The notes under the pieces: model-generated
Database searches by the model: none
What the model saw: the letters and a program-made list of their open reading frames with translations, nothing else
Told to the model about the DNA's origin: nothing
Assembly (NCBI RefSeq): GCF_009754945.1
Contig: NZ_WPIN01000002.1
Coordinates: 496,001-560,000 of the forward strand
Direction of reading: 5' to 3'
From: Spirosoma arboris
GTDB taxonomy: Bacteria; Bacteroidota; Bacteroidia; Cytophagales; Spirosomataceae
DNA: 64,000 bases
Made by a program: the position numbers and the translations under genes
In this document: piece by piece, positions 43,421 to 52,684 of the stretch
Layout: each line of letters opens with the position of its first letter
Numbering within the stretch: the stretch's first letter is position 1

Positions 43421-43909
43421 TTATAAATTCAATAGTCTTTTTAGGCCTTCATAAAAACCTGTATTACGGAATGTAAACGTCTTATGTAACACATAGTTAC
43501 TCAGAAAGCTGAGCCCCATTCCAGTCGTATGAGCAACAAGTTTATTCAAATTCACTGCTTTCACTGAGAAAGGAATGATAACGGTTATCAACTGAAACTC
43601 ATTGATCGAATAGTCATAAAGCAACGTAGCGCCATAAACAGTAATCAAACAGGAGATGATCGAAACAAGGGTGAATTTGATAGCTTCACGCTGAGTTTTA
43701 GCTGAATTCTTTGCATTGAAGGCAAAGAGTTTTGTTAAAAAGAAGCCCACAACAAAAGCAATAATGTAGCCTGCGAATAATGCCTGTTGGTAGCTTAACT
43801 GAAACCAATCCTGAAACAAACTTCCTGCTACAAGCTGTAAAGAAGCACCAATAGCAGCAACGACAAAATAGGCAAGGACATCCCTGCGATTAAAAAGTCC
43901 ACCTGCCAT
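43421..43909 (-). CDS. GtrA family membrane protein
   Basis: 162 residues with four hydrophobic helices (YFVVAAIGASLQLVAGSLF; LFAGYIIAFVVGFFLTKLF; FTLVSIISCLITVYGATLLY). Ending GMGLSFLSNYVLHKTFTFRN matches GtrA, a small membrane protein thought to flip polyprenyl-linked sugars. No glycosyltransferase is adjacent, so a sugar modification role is only inferred. Confidence 0.85.
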   Translation of the reverse strand: MAGGLFNRRDVLAYFVVAAIGASLQLVAGSLFQDWFQLSYQQALFAGYIIAFVVGFFLTKLFAFNAKNSAKTQREAIKFTLVSIISCLITVYGATLLYDYSINEFQLITVIIPFSVKAVNLNKLVAHTTGMGLSFLSNYVLHKTFTFRNTGFYEGLKRLLNL

Positions 43910-43999
43910 AATTCACTTAAACATGGGCAAAACTAAATTTCCATTAATTGTAATCGCTAACTCATTCATCAATCAGTGGGTCCTAAATCTACTATAAAA

Positions 44000-44033
44000 T
44001 AAATCCGGCCATCACAATAGACGACCGGATTTA
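44000..44033 (-). terminator. Intrinsic terminator of sdhCAB
   Basis: A 9-bp stem TAAATCCGG (44000-44008) with CCGGATTTA (44025-44033) and a TTTTATAG run after it on the minus strand, 22 nt past the sdhB stop. Confidence 0.75.
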
Positions 44034-44055
44034 TACGCACATAATTTTATCTAAT

Positions 44056-44814
44056 TTATCCGTTAACGTTATCCGAGCTAAGTTTCGCACCCAGATACTC
44101 GCGGTTCATTCGGGCAATGTGATCGAGTGAGATCGATTTTGGACACTCGACCGAGCACGCACCTGTGAACGAACAGGCGCCGAAACCTTCGGCGTCCATT
44201 TGGGCTACCATACGTTCAGCACGCTCCTTGTGTTCAGACTTTCCTTGTGGCAGAATAGCCAACTGAGATACTTTCGCCGATACGAACAGCATAGCCGATG
44301 CATTTTTACAAGCTGCCACGCAGGCTCCGCAACCAATACAGGCCGCAGCGTCCATCGCTTCGTCGGCAATGGTGCGAGGAATCAGGATTTCGTTGGCGTC
44401 ACGAGCTGAACCGGTGTTAACCGATACATAACCGCCCGACTGGATAATCCGATCAAAAGCAGCCCGGTCAACCATCAGGTCTTTGATAACCGGGAACGAC
44501 CGTGCCCGCCAAGGTTCTACCACAATGGTGTCGCCATCGTTAAACGAGCGCATGTGCAACTGGCAGGTGGTAGCACCCGTTTGTGGTCCATGCGGCCGGC
44601 CGTTGATGTACATCGAACACGTACCACAGATACCTTCCCGGCAGTCATGGTCGAAGGTAACAGGGTCTTCGCCTTTCCGGGTCAGCGAGTCATTTAATAC
44701 GTCAAACATCTCCAAGAACGACATGTCTTCCGACACGTTATCTAGTTTGTATTCGACCAGATTTCCGGCTGTATTGCTATTTTTCTGTCTCCAAACTTTC
44801 AGTGTAATCTTCAT
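44056..44814 (-). CDS. sdhB: Succinate dehydrogenase/fumarate reductase iron-sulfur subunit
   Basis: 252 residues, cytoplasmic side of the inner membrane. [2Fe-2S] motif [17 protein letters not shown]; [4Fe-4S] motif [17 protein letters not shown]; [3Fe-4S] region [20 protein letters not shown]. It passes electrons from the SdhA flavin to the SdhC haem/quinone site. Third gene of the sdhCAB operon, 72 nt after sdhA with an inverted repeat between them. Confidence 0.95.
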   Translation of the reverse strand: MKITLKVWRQKNSNTAGNLVEYKLDNVSEDMSFLEMFDVLNDSLTRKGEDPVTFDHDCREGICGTCSMYINGRPHGPQTGATTCQLHMRSFNDGDTIVVEPWRARSFPVIKDLMVDRAAFDRIIQSGGYVSVNTGSARDANEILIPRTIADEAMDAAACIGCGACVAACKNASAMLFVSAKVSQLAILPQGKSEHKERAERMVAQMDAEGFGACSFTGACSVECPKSISLDHIARMNREYLGAKLSSDNVNG

Positions 44815-44819
44815 AATTG

Positions 44820-44871
44820 TAGTCGTTAGTCGATAGTCATCAGTCGGCAGTCACGAATAACTATCGACTAA
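44820..44871. repeat. Inverted repeat in the sdhA/sdhB spacer (TAGTCGTYARTYGATAGT theme)
   Basis: A perfect 12-bp core TTAGTCGATAGT (44826-44837) with ACTATCGACTAA (44860-44871). Flanking words (TAGTCGTTAGTCGATAGTCA) resemble the arms at 25597 (TAGTCGTCAATTGATAGTTC). It lies in an operon-internal spacer. Confidence 0.7.
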
Positions 44872-44886
44872 TGGCTGACGGCTAAA

Positions 44887-46824
44887 TTATTTATAACTCC
44901 GCTGTGTCAGTTTCACGTTTTCGAACTCAAGTACTTCTTTGTTGAGTAACTCTGGTTTACCTTCACCCTGATACTCCCAGGCTGCAACGTAGGCATAATG
45001 TTCATCATCCCGTAAGGCTTCACCGTCTGGGGTTTGATACTCTTCCCGGAAGTGACCACCACACGATTCATTACGGTTCAAGGCATCATCGACCATCAAC
45101 TCACCAAGTTCGATAAAGTCAGCTACGCGAGCTGCCTGTTCAAGTGCCTGGTTCATTTCGTCTGCATCACCCAATATTTTCACATTGCTCCAGAACTCTT
45201 TTTTCAGTGCCTGAATCTTCTGTTTAGCGATGGCTAGCCCTTCAGCAGTACGTGACATGCCACAGTACTCCCACATGATGTGGCCTAATTCTTTGTGCAG
45301 ATCATCAACAGGCCGTTCACCTTTAATCGACAACAGTTGGGTAATCTGATCCTGAACTTTCTTCTCAGCTTCCTTGAAGGCAGGGGAATCAACAGGGATT
45401 TTATCAGCAGGGCCGATAGTTGCCAGATAATCACCAACCGTGTATGGAATCACGAAATAACCGTCGGCCAGACCTTGCATCAGGGCCGATGCGCCGAGTC
45501 GGTTAGCGCCGTGATCAGAGAAGTTCGCTTCGCCGAGTGCATACAAACCAGGAATCGTGGTCATCAGGTTGTAATCAACCCACAAACCACCCATCGTGTA
45601 GTGAACCGCCGGGTAGATCATCATTGGCGTTTCGTACGGATTTTCGCCAGTGATTTTTTCGTACATCTCGAAGAGGTTACCATATTTAGCCTCAATCGTT
45701 TTCTGACCGTCACGTTTGATCGCATCGGCAAAATCGAGATACACAGCCAGACCGGTTTTACTAACACCCCGACCTTCGTCGCACATATTTTTAGCGTTCC
45801 GAGAAGCTACGTCACGAGGCACCAGGTTTCCAAACGATGGATATCGGCGTTCGAGGAAGTAATCGCGTGCCTCGTCGGGCAGATCGGTTGGTTTCAACTG
45901 ACCTTTCTGTATTTTCTGCGCATCTTCCTTCGATTTCGGCGCCCAAACCCGACCATCGTTCCGCAACGACTCCGACATCAACGTCAGTTTCGATTGATAA
46001 TGGCCTGATACTGGAATACAGGTTGGGTGAATCTGAGTGAAGCAGGGATTACCAAAAAAAGCCCCTTTTTTGTGTGCTTTCCAGGCTGCCGTTACGTTAC
46101 AACCCATCGCATTGGTCGAGAGGTAGAATACGTTACCGTAGCCACCTGTGCAAAGCAACACAGCATGTCCGGAATGAGATTCTATTTTACCCGTAATTAG
46201 GTTTCGAACAACAATACCCCGCGCTTTGCCGCCCTCTACCACAAGGTCGAGCATTTCGGTGCGTGGGTATAATTTTACTTTCCCGGTAGATACCTGACGA
46301 CTCAACGCCGAGTAAGCACCTAATAAAAGCTGTTGACCTGTCTGACCACGAGCATAGAACGTACGCGATACCTGCGAGCCGCCAAATGACCGGTTAGCCA
46401 GCGTACCACCGTACTCACGGGCAAAAGGAACACCCTGCGCTACGCATTGGTCAATGATATTTACACTAACCTCGGCTAACCGATGAACGTTGCCTTCACG
46501 AGCGCGATAGTCACCACCTTTGATAGTATCATAAAACAAACGGAATACACTGTCGCCGTCGTTTTGGTAGTTTTTAGCAGCGTTGATACCACCCTGAGCG
46601 GCAATCGAGTGCGCCCGACGCGGACTGTCCTGAAAGCAAAATGCCTTCACGTTATAGCCTAATTCGGCTAAAGACGCAGCCGCCGAAGCACCTGCCAGGC
46701 CAGTACCAACTACAATGATTTCGTATTTACGCTTGTTAGCCGGGTTGACCAGTTTCAACGCAAATTTATGCCGTGCCCATTTTTCGGCTAAAGGACCTGC
46801 AGGGATTTTAGATTCCAGTTTCAT
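44887..46824 (-). CDS. sdhA: Succinate dehydrogenase/fumarate reductase flavoprotein subunit
   Basis: 645 residues. FAD-binding [20 protein letters not shown]; the covalent-FAD region [20 protein letters not shown]; substrate-site motifs HPTCIP and [30 protein letters not shown] at the C terminus. It oxidises succinate to fumarate on the cytosolic face of complex II. Start at [16 protein letters not shown], 13 nt from the edge of a perfect 35-bp inverted repeat upstream. Confidence 0.97.
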   Translation of the reverse strand: MKLESKIPAGPLAEKWARHKFALKLVNPANKRKYEIIVVGTGLAGASAAASLAELGYNVKAFCFQDSPRRAHSIAAQGGINAAKNYQNDGDSVFRLFYDTIKGGDYRAREGNVHRLAEVSVNIIDQCVAQGVPFAREYGGTLANRSFGGSQVSRTFYARGQTGQQLLLGAYSALSRQVSTGKVKLYPRTEMLDLVVEGGKARGIVVRNLITGKIESHSGHAVLLCTGGYGNVFYLSTNAMGCNVTAAWKAHKKGAFFGNPCFTQIHPTCIPVSGHYQSKLTLMSESLRNDGRVWAPKSKEDAQKIQKGQLKPTDLPDEARDYFLERRYPSFGNLVPRDVASRNAKNMCDEGRGVSKTGLAVYLDFADAIKRDGQKTIEAKYGNLFEMYEKITGENPYETPMMIYPAVHYTMGGLWVDYNLMTTIPGLYALGEANFSDHGANRLGASALMQGLADGYFVIPYTVGDYLATIGPADKIPVDSPAFKEAEKKVQDQITQLLSIKGERPVDDLHKELGHIMWEYCGMSRTAEGLAIAKQKIQALKKEFWSNVKILGDADEMNQALEQAARVADFIELGELMVDDALNRNESCGGHFREEYQTPDGEALRDDEHYAYVAAWEYQGEGKPELLNKEVLEFENVKLTQRSYK

Positions 46825-46836
46825 ATCTAAAGAACG

Positions 46837-46940
46837 AAAGAGTGAAAGAATGAAAGAGTGAAAGAGCGAAATCAGGTCGCTGGTACTAAGTGAATTGCGC
46901 CTGTTTTTCGCTCTTTCACTCTTTCATTCTTTCACTCTTT
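46837..46940. repeat. Perfect 35-bp inverted repeat in the sdhC/sdhA spacer (purine-rich theme)
   Basis: Arms 46837-46871 and 46906-46940 are exact complements (AAAGAGTGAAAGAATGAAAG... ; TTTCGCTCTTTCACTCTTTC...) with a 34-nt loop. It fills the 114-nt spacer and overlaps the sdhC stop (46939-46941). Same GAGTGAAAGA theme as at 8975, 21601, 37857 and 38432. All five copies lie inside co-directional pairs. Confidence 0.93.
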
Positions 46941-47634
46941 AAATAATGTGATGAACCTGTAAATAAACGTAAATCGGCATGGCCGCAAAGGCTACCGGAA
47001 TAATGATAGCAAAGAAATATTTACCCACAAGCTCAATGGCAGGTGTGTATTTCTTGTGCCGGATACCCAATGTCTGGAAACCGCTCTGGAAACCATGCGC
47101 CAGGTGATAACCCAGAACGATCATGCATAGAACGTATAAAGCCGAGTACCATAGTTCGCCAAAAGCTGCGTGTACAACAGTATACAGATCTTTGTATTCT
47201 TTACCATCATATTCGGCAACGGGCACTGCACCAAAGTGCATTTCGTACCAGAACGTGCGCATGTGAATAATGATGAACAACAGCAGGATCGTACCCAGAA
47301 TGCCCATATTGCGAGACGACCAGTCGCTGTTTGCTTCCGGTTTACTATAGGCATACTTAATCGGGCGAGATGCCTGATTGTGACGCGTGAGTATAAAGGC
47401 CATCAACGCGTGTACTAGAATGGATGTGTAGAGCAGATACGAAACCGTCTTAATGAGCGGATTATGGGTCATAAAGTACGTATACTCATTGAAGGCTCGC
47501 CCGCCATCACCTTTAAATAGTTGGAGATTTCCAACCATGTGTACAATCAGAAAAGAACATAAAAACAGTCCCGTCAGCGACATTATGACCTTGCGGCCGA
47601 GGGAGCTGGACAGAGTTTGTGTTACCCAAGCCAT
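46939..47634 (-). CDS. sdhC: Succinate dehydrogenase cytochrome b subunit (single-chain)
   Basis: 231 residues from Met 47634 (MAWVTQTLSSSLGRKVIMSL); an extension to 47712 adds a non-membrane tail. Five hydrophobic helices with haem-ligand His in SFLIVHMVGNLQLF, TSILVHALMAFI, LFIIIHMRTFWYEMHF and LGYHLAHGFQSGFQTLG. It anchors SdhAB and binds haem and quinone. The type-B fused anchor is normal in Bacteroidota. First gene of the operon. Confidence 0.92.
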   Translation of the reverse strand: MAWVTQTLSSSLGRKVIMSLTGLFLCSFLIVHMVGNLQLFKGDGGRAFNEYTYFMTHNPLIKTVSYLLYTSILVHALMAFILTRHNQASRPIKYAYSKPEANSDWSSRNMGILGTILLLFIIIHMRTFWYEMHFGAVPVAEYDGKEYKDLYTVVHAAFGELWYSALYVLCMIVLGYHLAHGFQSGFQTLGIRHKKYTPAIELVGKYFFAIIIPVAFAAMPIYVYLQVHHII

Positions 47635-48180
47635 ACGGTGAACGACACGAAAATTTAGTGTAAACGATTGAAAAAAAGCCGGTTTAAACGGCGCATCAAA
47701 GCTAAAGCACAATCGTCATGGAAACAACATTAAGTGGTATTATCCACCGTTTTATAACTTATTTACAGTCGGTATAAATTATATTATTATACTGGCCTGC
47801 TGATTTTTAGGGCCAGTATGATTTTTCAAAAAAAACTTTGTCTTGATCCTATAAATACGACTCTAGACAAGCCCTAAATCCTCACGTCCTAGCTAGTCGA
47901 TGAGACCATAACCGGCCTGACAAATCATAATAATCTGCTGCTTGTTGCGGTTGAACTGGTGTCCAAACAGCATGTAGTAGTCAATTGTTTACTTGTCTAT
48001 TTTTCTGTAAGACACCCGCTCATGAGCATTTTCAATTTGTCTGTTAACCAACAGGAGATCAATCTAAATAACTGATAACGAAAACCTTAGGGACTAGCTT
48101 ACGATTTCCCGTTTGAAGAACGATAATTATCCCACTATTTTCGCGCCCTTTGACCATTTAACCTGTCAATCGAATTCACT
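47635..48180. other. 546-nt divergent region between sdhC and fabD
   Basis: It holds a 9-bp hairpin ATACTGGCC/GGCCAGTAT (47789-47797 with 47811-47819) followed on the plus strand by ATTTTTCAAAAAAAAC, which could end a short plus-strand transcript or be a leader element for sdhC. A minus-strand 26-codon frame (47893-47973, MLFGHQFNRNKQQIIMICQA...) is too short to trust but reads like a gene remnant. The fabD promoter is at 48112-48143. Confidence 0.4.
48112..48143 (+). promoter_or_regulatory. Bacteroidota-type promoter of fabD
   Basis: TTTG (48112-48115), 20 nt, then TATTTTCG (48136-48143), one base from the TAnnTTTG -7 consensus. It is 37 nt before the fabD ATG. Confidence 0.55.
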
Positions 48181-49056
48181 ATGAACGCATACGTATTTCC
48201 GGGTCAGGGTTCGCAGTTCCGAGGCATGGGCCAAGACCTTTATCAGAACTCCGAAGCCGCCCGCCAACTTTTCGATCAAGCTAATGAGGTGCTAGACTAT
48301 AATCTGACCTCGATTATGTTTGAAGGCACTGACGAAGATCTTAAGCAAACCATTTATACGCAACCCGCCGTTTTTCTACACGGTGTAGTATTGGCCCTCA
48401 CCACCGATTCGTTTGCTCCAGACATGGTGGCAGGTCACTCGCTTGGCGAATTATCAGCGCTCACAGCAGCTGGTGTATTGTCTTTCGAAGATGGACTTCG
48501 GTTGGCATCTATTCGGGCAACGGCTATGCAGCGGGCCTGCGAACTGGCACCATCGACTATGGCAGCCGTGCTTGGTTTGGCCGATACCGCCATTGAAGAA
48601 GTATGCGCTGGTATCACGGAGGAGATTGTAGTTCCAGCCAACTACAACTGTCCTGGTCAGGTGGTTATTTCCGGGAGCGTTACGGGGATTCAACTAGCTG
48701 AAGAACGCCTGAAAGCCGCCGGAGCCAAACGAGTCGTTCAGTTGGCGGTAAGTGGTGCGTTTCATTCCCCATTTATGGAACCCGCCCGAGCTGAATTTGC
48801 CGAGGCCGTTCAGACAATGACCTTTAATATTCCTCGTTGTCCGGTTTACCAGAATGTAAACGCTCAACCCACTACCGACCCTCAGGAAATTAAAGCCAAT
48901 CTAATCGCCCAACTCACGTCGCCCGTTCGGTGGACACAATCTGTTGAACGTATGGTAGCCGACGGAGCGACCAATTTTTTTGAGTGTGGACCAGGCAAAG
49001 TACTTCAGGGATTAATCAAAAAGATTAGCCCTACGACGCCAGTCGCCGGTATTTGA
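48181..49056 (+). CDS. fabD: Malonyl-CoA:ACP transacylase
   Basis: 291 residues. FPGQGSQFRGMGQDLY at the N terminus; catalytic Ser 87 in AGHSLGELSALTAAG; active-site His in GAFHSPFMEPARAEF; C-terminal NFFECGPGKVLQGLIKKI. It loads malonyl groups onto acyl carrier protein for fatty acid synthesis. Single gene with its own promoter; no other fab gene is adjacent. Confidence 0.95.
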   Translation: MNAYVFPGQGSQFRGMGQDLYQNSEAARQLFDQANEVLDYNLTSIMFEGTDEDLKQTIYTQPAVFLHGVVLALTTDSFAPDMVAGHSLGELSALTAAGVLSFEDGLRLASIRATAMQRACELAPSTMAAVLGLADTAIEEVCAGITEEIVVPANYNCPGQVVISGSVTGIQLAEERLKAAGAKRVVQLAVSGAFHSPFMEPARAEFAEAVQTMTFNIPRCPVYQNVNAQPTTDPQEIKANLIAQLTSPVRWTQSVERMVADGATNFFECGPGKVLQGLIKKISPTTPVAGI

Positions 49057-49131
49057 CAAAATAATAGGTAGCTGTAAATCAGGAAGTAACTTATTTATTC
49101 GACTAAAAAAGCCACTTTTTTTGAGCTAGTA

Positions 49132-49164
49132 TTTGTTTTTAATTCCCTTCATCGGTTATCTTTG
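49132..49164 (+). promoter_or_regulatory. Promoter of tRNA-Gln
   Basis: TTTG (49132-49135), 21 nt, then TATCTTTG (49157-49164), an exact match to the TAnnTTTG consensus. Transcription should begin near 49171, about 13 nt before the tRNA. Confidence 0.65.
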
Positions 49165-49183
49165 CACTCGCAATTGCAAAAGC

Positions 49184-49254
49184 AGCCCGATAGTATAAGG
49201 GTAGTACGACAGATTTTGGTTCTGTTTGTGGAGGTTCGAATCCTTCTCGGGCTA
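49184..49254 (+). tRNA. tRNA-Gln (anticodon TTG)
   Basis: Acceptor stem AGCCCGA (49184-49190) pairs with TCGGGCT (49247-49253). Anticodon stem ACAGA/TCTGT encloses the loop TTTTGGT with anticodon TTG (glutamine). The T arm is GAGGTTCGAATCCTT. 71 nt with the discriminator base; CCA is not encoded. Followed by a strong terminator. Confidence 0.96.
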
Positions 49255-49257
49255 CTA

Positions 49258-49304
49258 CAAAAAACGCTTAATTGACTATTTATCAGTCGATTAAGCGTTT
49301 TTTG
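49258..49304 (+). terminator. Terminator after tRNA-Gln
   Basis: CAAAAAACGCTTAATTGAC (49258-49276) pairs with 49286-49304 with one G-T mismatch; the right arm runs into TTTTTTG. The stem starts 4 nt past the tRNA. Confidence 0.88.
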
Positions 49305-49378
49305 TTTTGCGGGTTGGCTTAAGAACAAAGCCCACTTACTCCAATTAGAAAGCAGAGAAAAAATCTCAACGCTTTGGT

Positions 49379-49420
49379 AAACAGAATGGGACGACCAAAT
49401 TTGATCATCCCATTCTGTTT
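49379..49420. terminator. Perfect 13-bp hairpin downstream of the GNAT gene
   Basis: AAACAGAATGGGA (49379-49391) with its complement at 49408-49420. It lies 43 nt past the stop of the minus-strand GNAT gene. No clear T-run on either strand; likely a gene-end hairpin. Confidence 0.55.
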
Positions 49421-49462
49421 CTGATTGTAAATAGTGAATCCTTTAGGAGCCCAGACTACCAG

Positions 49463-50143
49463 CTAATTCTTCAGCAAAACATAGAAGTAAATTTCTTTTC
49501 TGCTTTCAAATCCCATTGCTTCATAAACGCCAATAGCACGCGTATTATCGGAACGCACATGCAGATAAGGTGTGCCTAATGCAGCCTGAATTCGATAGAT
49601 TTGATTTAAGATCAACTGCCGGGCATAGCCTTTACCCAGGTAATCAGGGTGCGTACAAACGGCACTGATTTCGGCAAATTCAAACGCGTGCAATCGCTGG
49701 CCGGTCATTGCTACAAGCTCGTCACCATCAAAAATCCCTTCATAATGGCCAAATTCAATTGTTCTCCGAGAAAACGGTCCAGGGTTAGTCAATTTAGTCA
49801 ACGCCAGCATTTGAGGTACGTGTTGCTCAGTTAGCGGCACAATAGAATGAGATGGCAGAGTGGGCTCGGTGGATTTATCATATACCATCTGAAAACCATC
49901 TATCCGATTGAGAGTTTTCCAGAATTCAGGAATCGTTATTATCTCATCAGAAATTAAGAGAATCGGATTTTCAGAGGAGATGACTTGATGAAGCTGGTCA
50001 AAATTGGCCAGGGTATTTTCCAGAATAGCCGCAAAGGGGGAAACTTCCGCGACAAAGTATTTTGCGGTTTCAGTCCCCAAAGACAAATGGCGATTACCGG
50101 AGCTCAAGGCGTTCCAGGCGGGATTATCCAGAATATGTTTCAT
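49463..50143 (-). CDS. GNAT family N-acetyltransferase
   Basis: 226 residues. The C-terminal half has the acetyl-CoA site (FAEISAVCTHPDYLGKGYAR) and VRSDNTRAIGVYEAMGFESR. The N-terminal half is a divergent extension (about 1-110) without recognised motif. The substrate cannot be told. Cytosolic, monocistronic. Confidence 0.88.
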   Translation of the reverse strand: MKHILDNPAWNALSSGNRHLSLGTETAKYFVAEVSPFAAILENTLANFDQLHQVISSENPILLISDEIITIPEFWKTLNRIDGFQMVYDKSTEPTLPSHSIVPLTEQHVPQMLALTKLTNPGPFSRRTIEFGHYEGIFDGDELVAMTGQRLHAFEFAEISAVCTHPDYLGKGYARQLILNQIYRIQAALGTPYLHVRSDNTRAIGVYEAMGFESRKEIYFYVLLKN

Positions 50144-50334
50144 TAGGTAGTAATAGGGATCGACGATCAGGCTCGTGTAGCTGTAAACGCATCCCCATAA
50201 AATACGGTTCTACATGGCCAAAAACTGCCTATCTTGGCAAAAAAGCCAGAAATGTGTGTTCACAGAACTGTAGAAATCATCAGTAAATAGATCATTCATT
50301 AACCTTTTCAGGAACTACAAAGGAATAAAGTATT

Positions 50335-51159
50335 ATGAAAAATCTGGTTCTGCTCTTAGCCCTGATTGGTTTGACCAGTTCGATTAAACACGAAGCGATT
50401 ACATGGGTGGCTATTGGCGATTCAATTACGTATTTAAATGAACATCTGGATGAAACCGGAAATCGGATTACCAAAGGATATATGACTCGGGTAACCGAAG
50501 AACTACCTTATGTTAAATACATCAACCAAGGCCATAATGGCTGGACTTCGGGTGGCATTGCAAAGTCAATTGAAACGCTAGGACTCGTTAAAGCCGATAT
50601 ATATTCGGTCTTTTTGGGTACCAACGATTGGTGGTCAGGCCGGCCTTTAGGTCGTTTGGACGATTATCAACGTAACACGGGCAACAACACAGTATACGGC
50701 TCTTTCCGGATTATTGTCGACAAGCTTCGAAGCCTGAATCCTCAGGCACCCATCATTTTAATCACACCCATGCAGCGGGTAGACTTTGTCTATTTGGCTA
50801 ATTTCAAAAATAACGCGTACGGATCATATAAGCCAAAAAATGGGCAGTATCTGGAAGCCTTTGCCAATGCCATCGATTCAATTGGTCATGCCGAACATTT
50901 TGCCGTGGTCGATCTTTATCACCTGAATGGCTTACAGGCGAAGAAATTGGTTAAATATAAACGACTGAAAGATCCAAAAAGTGGTGTTTATACCAATTAT
51001 GGGTATCCGAAGTTTATTGATATTCCCTTCAACCCCGAAACAGATGAGTACCCCTACCCTGTTGGGGCCATTGACAAAACTTATGACGGGCTACATCCTT
51101 CTGATAAAGGGTACGAACTCATTAGCCGTCCGTTAGTTAAGATCATTAAAAAATACTGA
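50335..51159 (+). CDS. SGNH/GDSL family hydrolase
   Basis: 274 residues. A short N-terminal hydrophobic stretch (MKNLVLLLALIGLTSS) may be a signal peptide. Block I is WVAIGDSITYLNE with the catalytic Ser; block II NQGHNGWTSG; block III GTNDWW with the Asn; block V DGLHPSDKGYELI with catalytic Asp and His. It should hydrolyse an ester of a carbohydrate or lipid. The PEBP-like gene follows after 63 nt (start 51223). Confidence 0.88.
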   Translation: MKNLVLLLALIGLTSSIKHEAITWVAIGDSITYLNEHLDETGNRITKGYMTRVTEELPYVKYINQGHNGWTSGGIAKSIETLGLVKADIYSVFLGTNDWWSGRPLGRLDDYQRNTGNNTVYGSFRIIVDKLRSLNPQAPIILITPMQRVDFVYLANFKNNAYGSYKPKNGQYLEAFANAIDSIGHAEHFAVVDLYHLNGLQAKKLVKYKRLKDPKSGVYTNYGYPKFIDIPFNPETDEYPYPVGAIDKTYDGLHPSDKGYELISRPLVKIIKKY

Positions 51160-51222
51160 CTATAATCTGTCAGGTAATCGCTCCCGCATACGGTTATGAC
51201 CAAACTAAGCAAAGACACAACA

Positions 51223-51822
51223 ATGAACCGACTTACGCTCATTTTCACCTTGCTGATCAGTACGATTTCAGCAACGTTCGCCCAGCAGCCTACTTCGACA
51301 ACAGCGCCAGCTGCTCCGCCCATGCGATTGACCAGTACAGCGTTCCCGGATGGTGGAATTATCCCAATCAAGTTTACACAGGCGGCTCCGGGTGCTGCAC
51401 CTGGTGGAGGAACTTCACCCGAATTAAGTTGGACCAACGTTCCGGCGGGCACGCAGAGCTTTATTCTGCATATGCATGATGTTGATGTGAGTCGGAACAA
51501 AAGCATTGATGATAACCTCCATTGGCTGGTCTGGAACATTCCGGCCAACCTCACTGGATTGCCAGAAGGCATTCCTGTTGGGGCACAATTACCCGATGGG
51601 AGTTATCAGATGAATGTATTTACACCATCTTACCGCGGCCCAGGTGCTGCGGCTTCGGGTCCGTTGCATCATTACGTATTTGAATTATATGCCCTGGATA
51701 CTAAACTCGATGTGAAGCCAAGCGCAGAGGGTTCAGAAACTCGGTTGAATGTCATGAAGGCCATTCAGAATCATGTGCTGGGCAAGGCGGCTTACGTAGG
51801 TTTATTCAAACGTCCCCAGTAA
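51223..51822 (+). CDS. YbhB/YbcL (PEBP) family protein
   Basis: 199 residues from Met 51223 (MNRLTLIFTLLISTISATFA, signal peptide); the frame extends to 51196. The mature part has the PEBP pattern: LTSTAFPDGGIIPIKFTQA, GGTSPELSWTNVPAGTQSFI, LHWLVWNIPANLTGLPEG and GPLHHYVFELYALD. PEBP proteins bind phospholipid head groups or act as regulators; the bacterial role is unclear. A terminator follows. Confidence 0.88.
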   Translation: MNRLTLIFTLLISTISATFAQQPTSTTAPAAPPMRLTSTAFPDGGIIPIKFTQAAPGAAPGGGTSPELSWTNVPAGTQSFILHMHDVDVSRNKSIDDNLHWLVWNIPANLTGLPEGIPVGAQLPDGSYQMNVFTPSYRGPGAAASGPLHHYVFELYALDTKLDVKPSAEGSETRLNVMKAIQNHVLGKAAYVGLFKRPQ

Positions 51823-51838
51823 ATAACTACTATTTAGC

Positions 51839-51922
51839 AACCACAAAGGGACGGAGAGTGTAGAGCAATAAGGGGATAAATCTCCTCTTTAAAGACTATA
51901 CGCTCCCCGTCCCTTTGTGGTT
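51839..51922. terminator. 24-bp inverted repeat, bidirectional terminator
   Basis: AACCACAAAGGGACGGAGAG... (51839-51862) pairs with 51899-51922 with two mismatches that remain G-U pairs in RNA. It sits between convergent genes and is followed on the plus strand by ATTTTTCC. Confidence 0.8.
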
Positions 51923-51933
51923 ATTTTTCCTGG

Positions 51934-52467
51934 TTACTTAAAAGCGACATTAAAGCTGCCCTCCGTCAATGTACTTTTGATCGTACCGGATGCATCATAA
52001 GTCGTAAAACTAAATGTACCGATCACATTGGTAGCCGTCTTCTTCGTAATCGTGACGGTTCCTGTGCCACCATTGCGGGTCGAGAAATCATATTGATTAA
52101 CCGTCATAATACCAAGATTGACCGTATTAATAGGAAAGGTGCCTTCGCCGACTGTTTTAGGTAACAAAAGGGCGACCAGGTTTCCGGTTTTGCTGTCGAG
52201 GCCATAAATACCGTAGTAGGTATCATCAGCTGGCGAGCTAGTCAGGGCATAATTCAAGTCAGGCGTATAGACATAGCCATCTACCTTGACCTGAAAACCT
52301 GCTGCGACCTGAGTGGTCGACTGCGTGGGGGTAGTTGGTGTAGTGGTAGTGGTTGGCGTAGTCGGTGTTGTAGTGGTCTGCGCTGGCATCACATCATCCG
52401 ATTTTTTACTGCATGCGCTAAGCGTAGAAATGATGGCAAACAGGGCGATTACGTATGTAGTTTTCAT
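51934..52467 (-). CDS. Lipoprotein with Thr/Pro-rich linker and beta-sandwich domain
   Basis: 177 residues. Lipobox in STLSAC (Cys near residue 19). A Thr/Pro/Gln linker (about 28-52) leads to a beta-rich domain (VDGYVYTPDLNYALTSSPAD; VTITKKTATNVIGTFSFTTY; TLTEGSFNVAFK). It resembles the small DUF6252-type lipoproteins of Bacteroidota, by pattern only. Function unknown. Confidence 0.65.
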   Translation of the reverse strand: MKTTYVIALFAIISTLSACSKKSDDVMPAQTTTTPTTPTTTTTPTTPTQSTTQVAAGFQVKVDGYVYTPDLNYALTSSPADDTYYGIYGLDSKTGNLVALLLPKTVGEGTFPINTVNLGIMTVNQYDFSTRNGGTGTVTITKKTATNVIGTFSFTTYDASGTIKSTLTEGSFNVAFK

Positions 52468-52539
52468 GACTGAATAATTGGTTGTTTTGTGAGTGATTGT
52501 AAGGCAAAGCCGATGATTTATGGGGCCTTGTTTTCCTTT

Positions 52540-52659
52540 GATGAATCAAACCTACAACAACCCGAAGGCCCTCATTGAGGCAACTATACAGGAAGCGGCT
52601 TTGGCTTTAAGAGCGGTGGGCACAAGTACACAAGTGGCGAAGCATGTACATGGCTTCTA
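52540..52659 (+). pseudogene. Small open frame, possible gene remnant
   Basis: ATG at 52540 opens 39 codons (MNQTYNNPKALIEATIQEAA...). It is helical in appearance and lies in the 217-nt space between two minus-strand genes. No family is recognised, no promoter is evident, and chance cannot be excluded. Listed as a weak candidate for a small protein or a broken gene. Confidence 0.2.
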
Positions 52660-52684
52660 ATTTCACTAGCTCATAATCAACGTC

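Noticed and set aside
45295..46008. Long plus-strand open frame (237 codons) opposite sdhA
   Set aside because: It is the shadow of a strongly conserved gene; no domain or start context.
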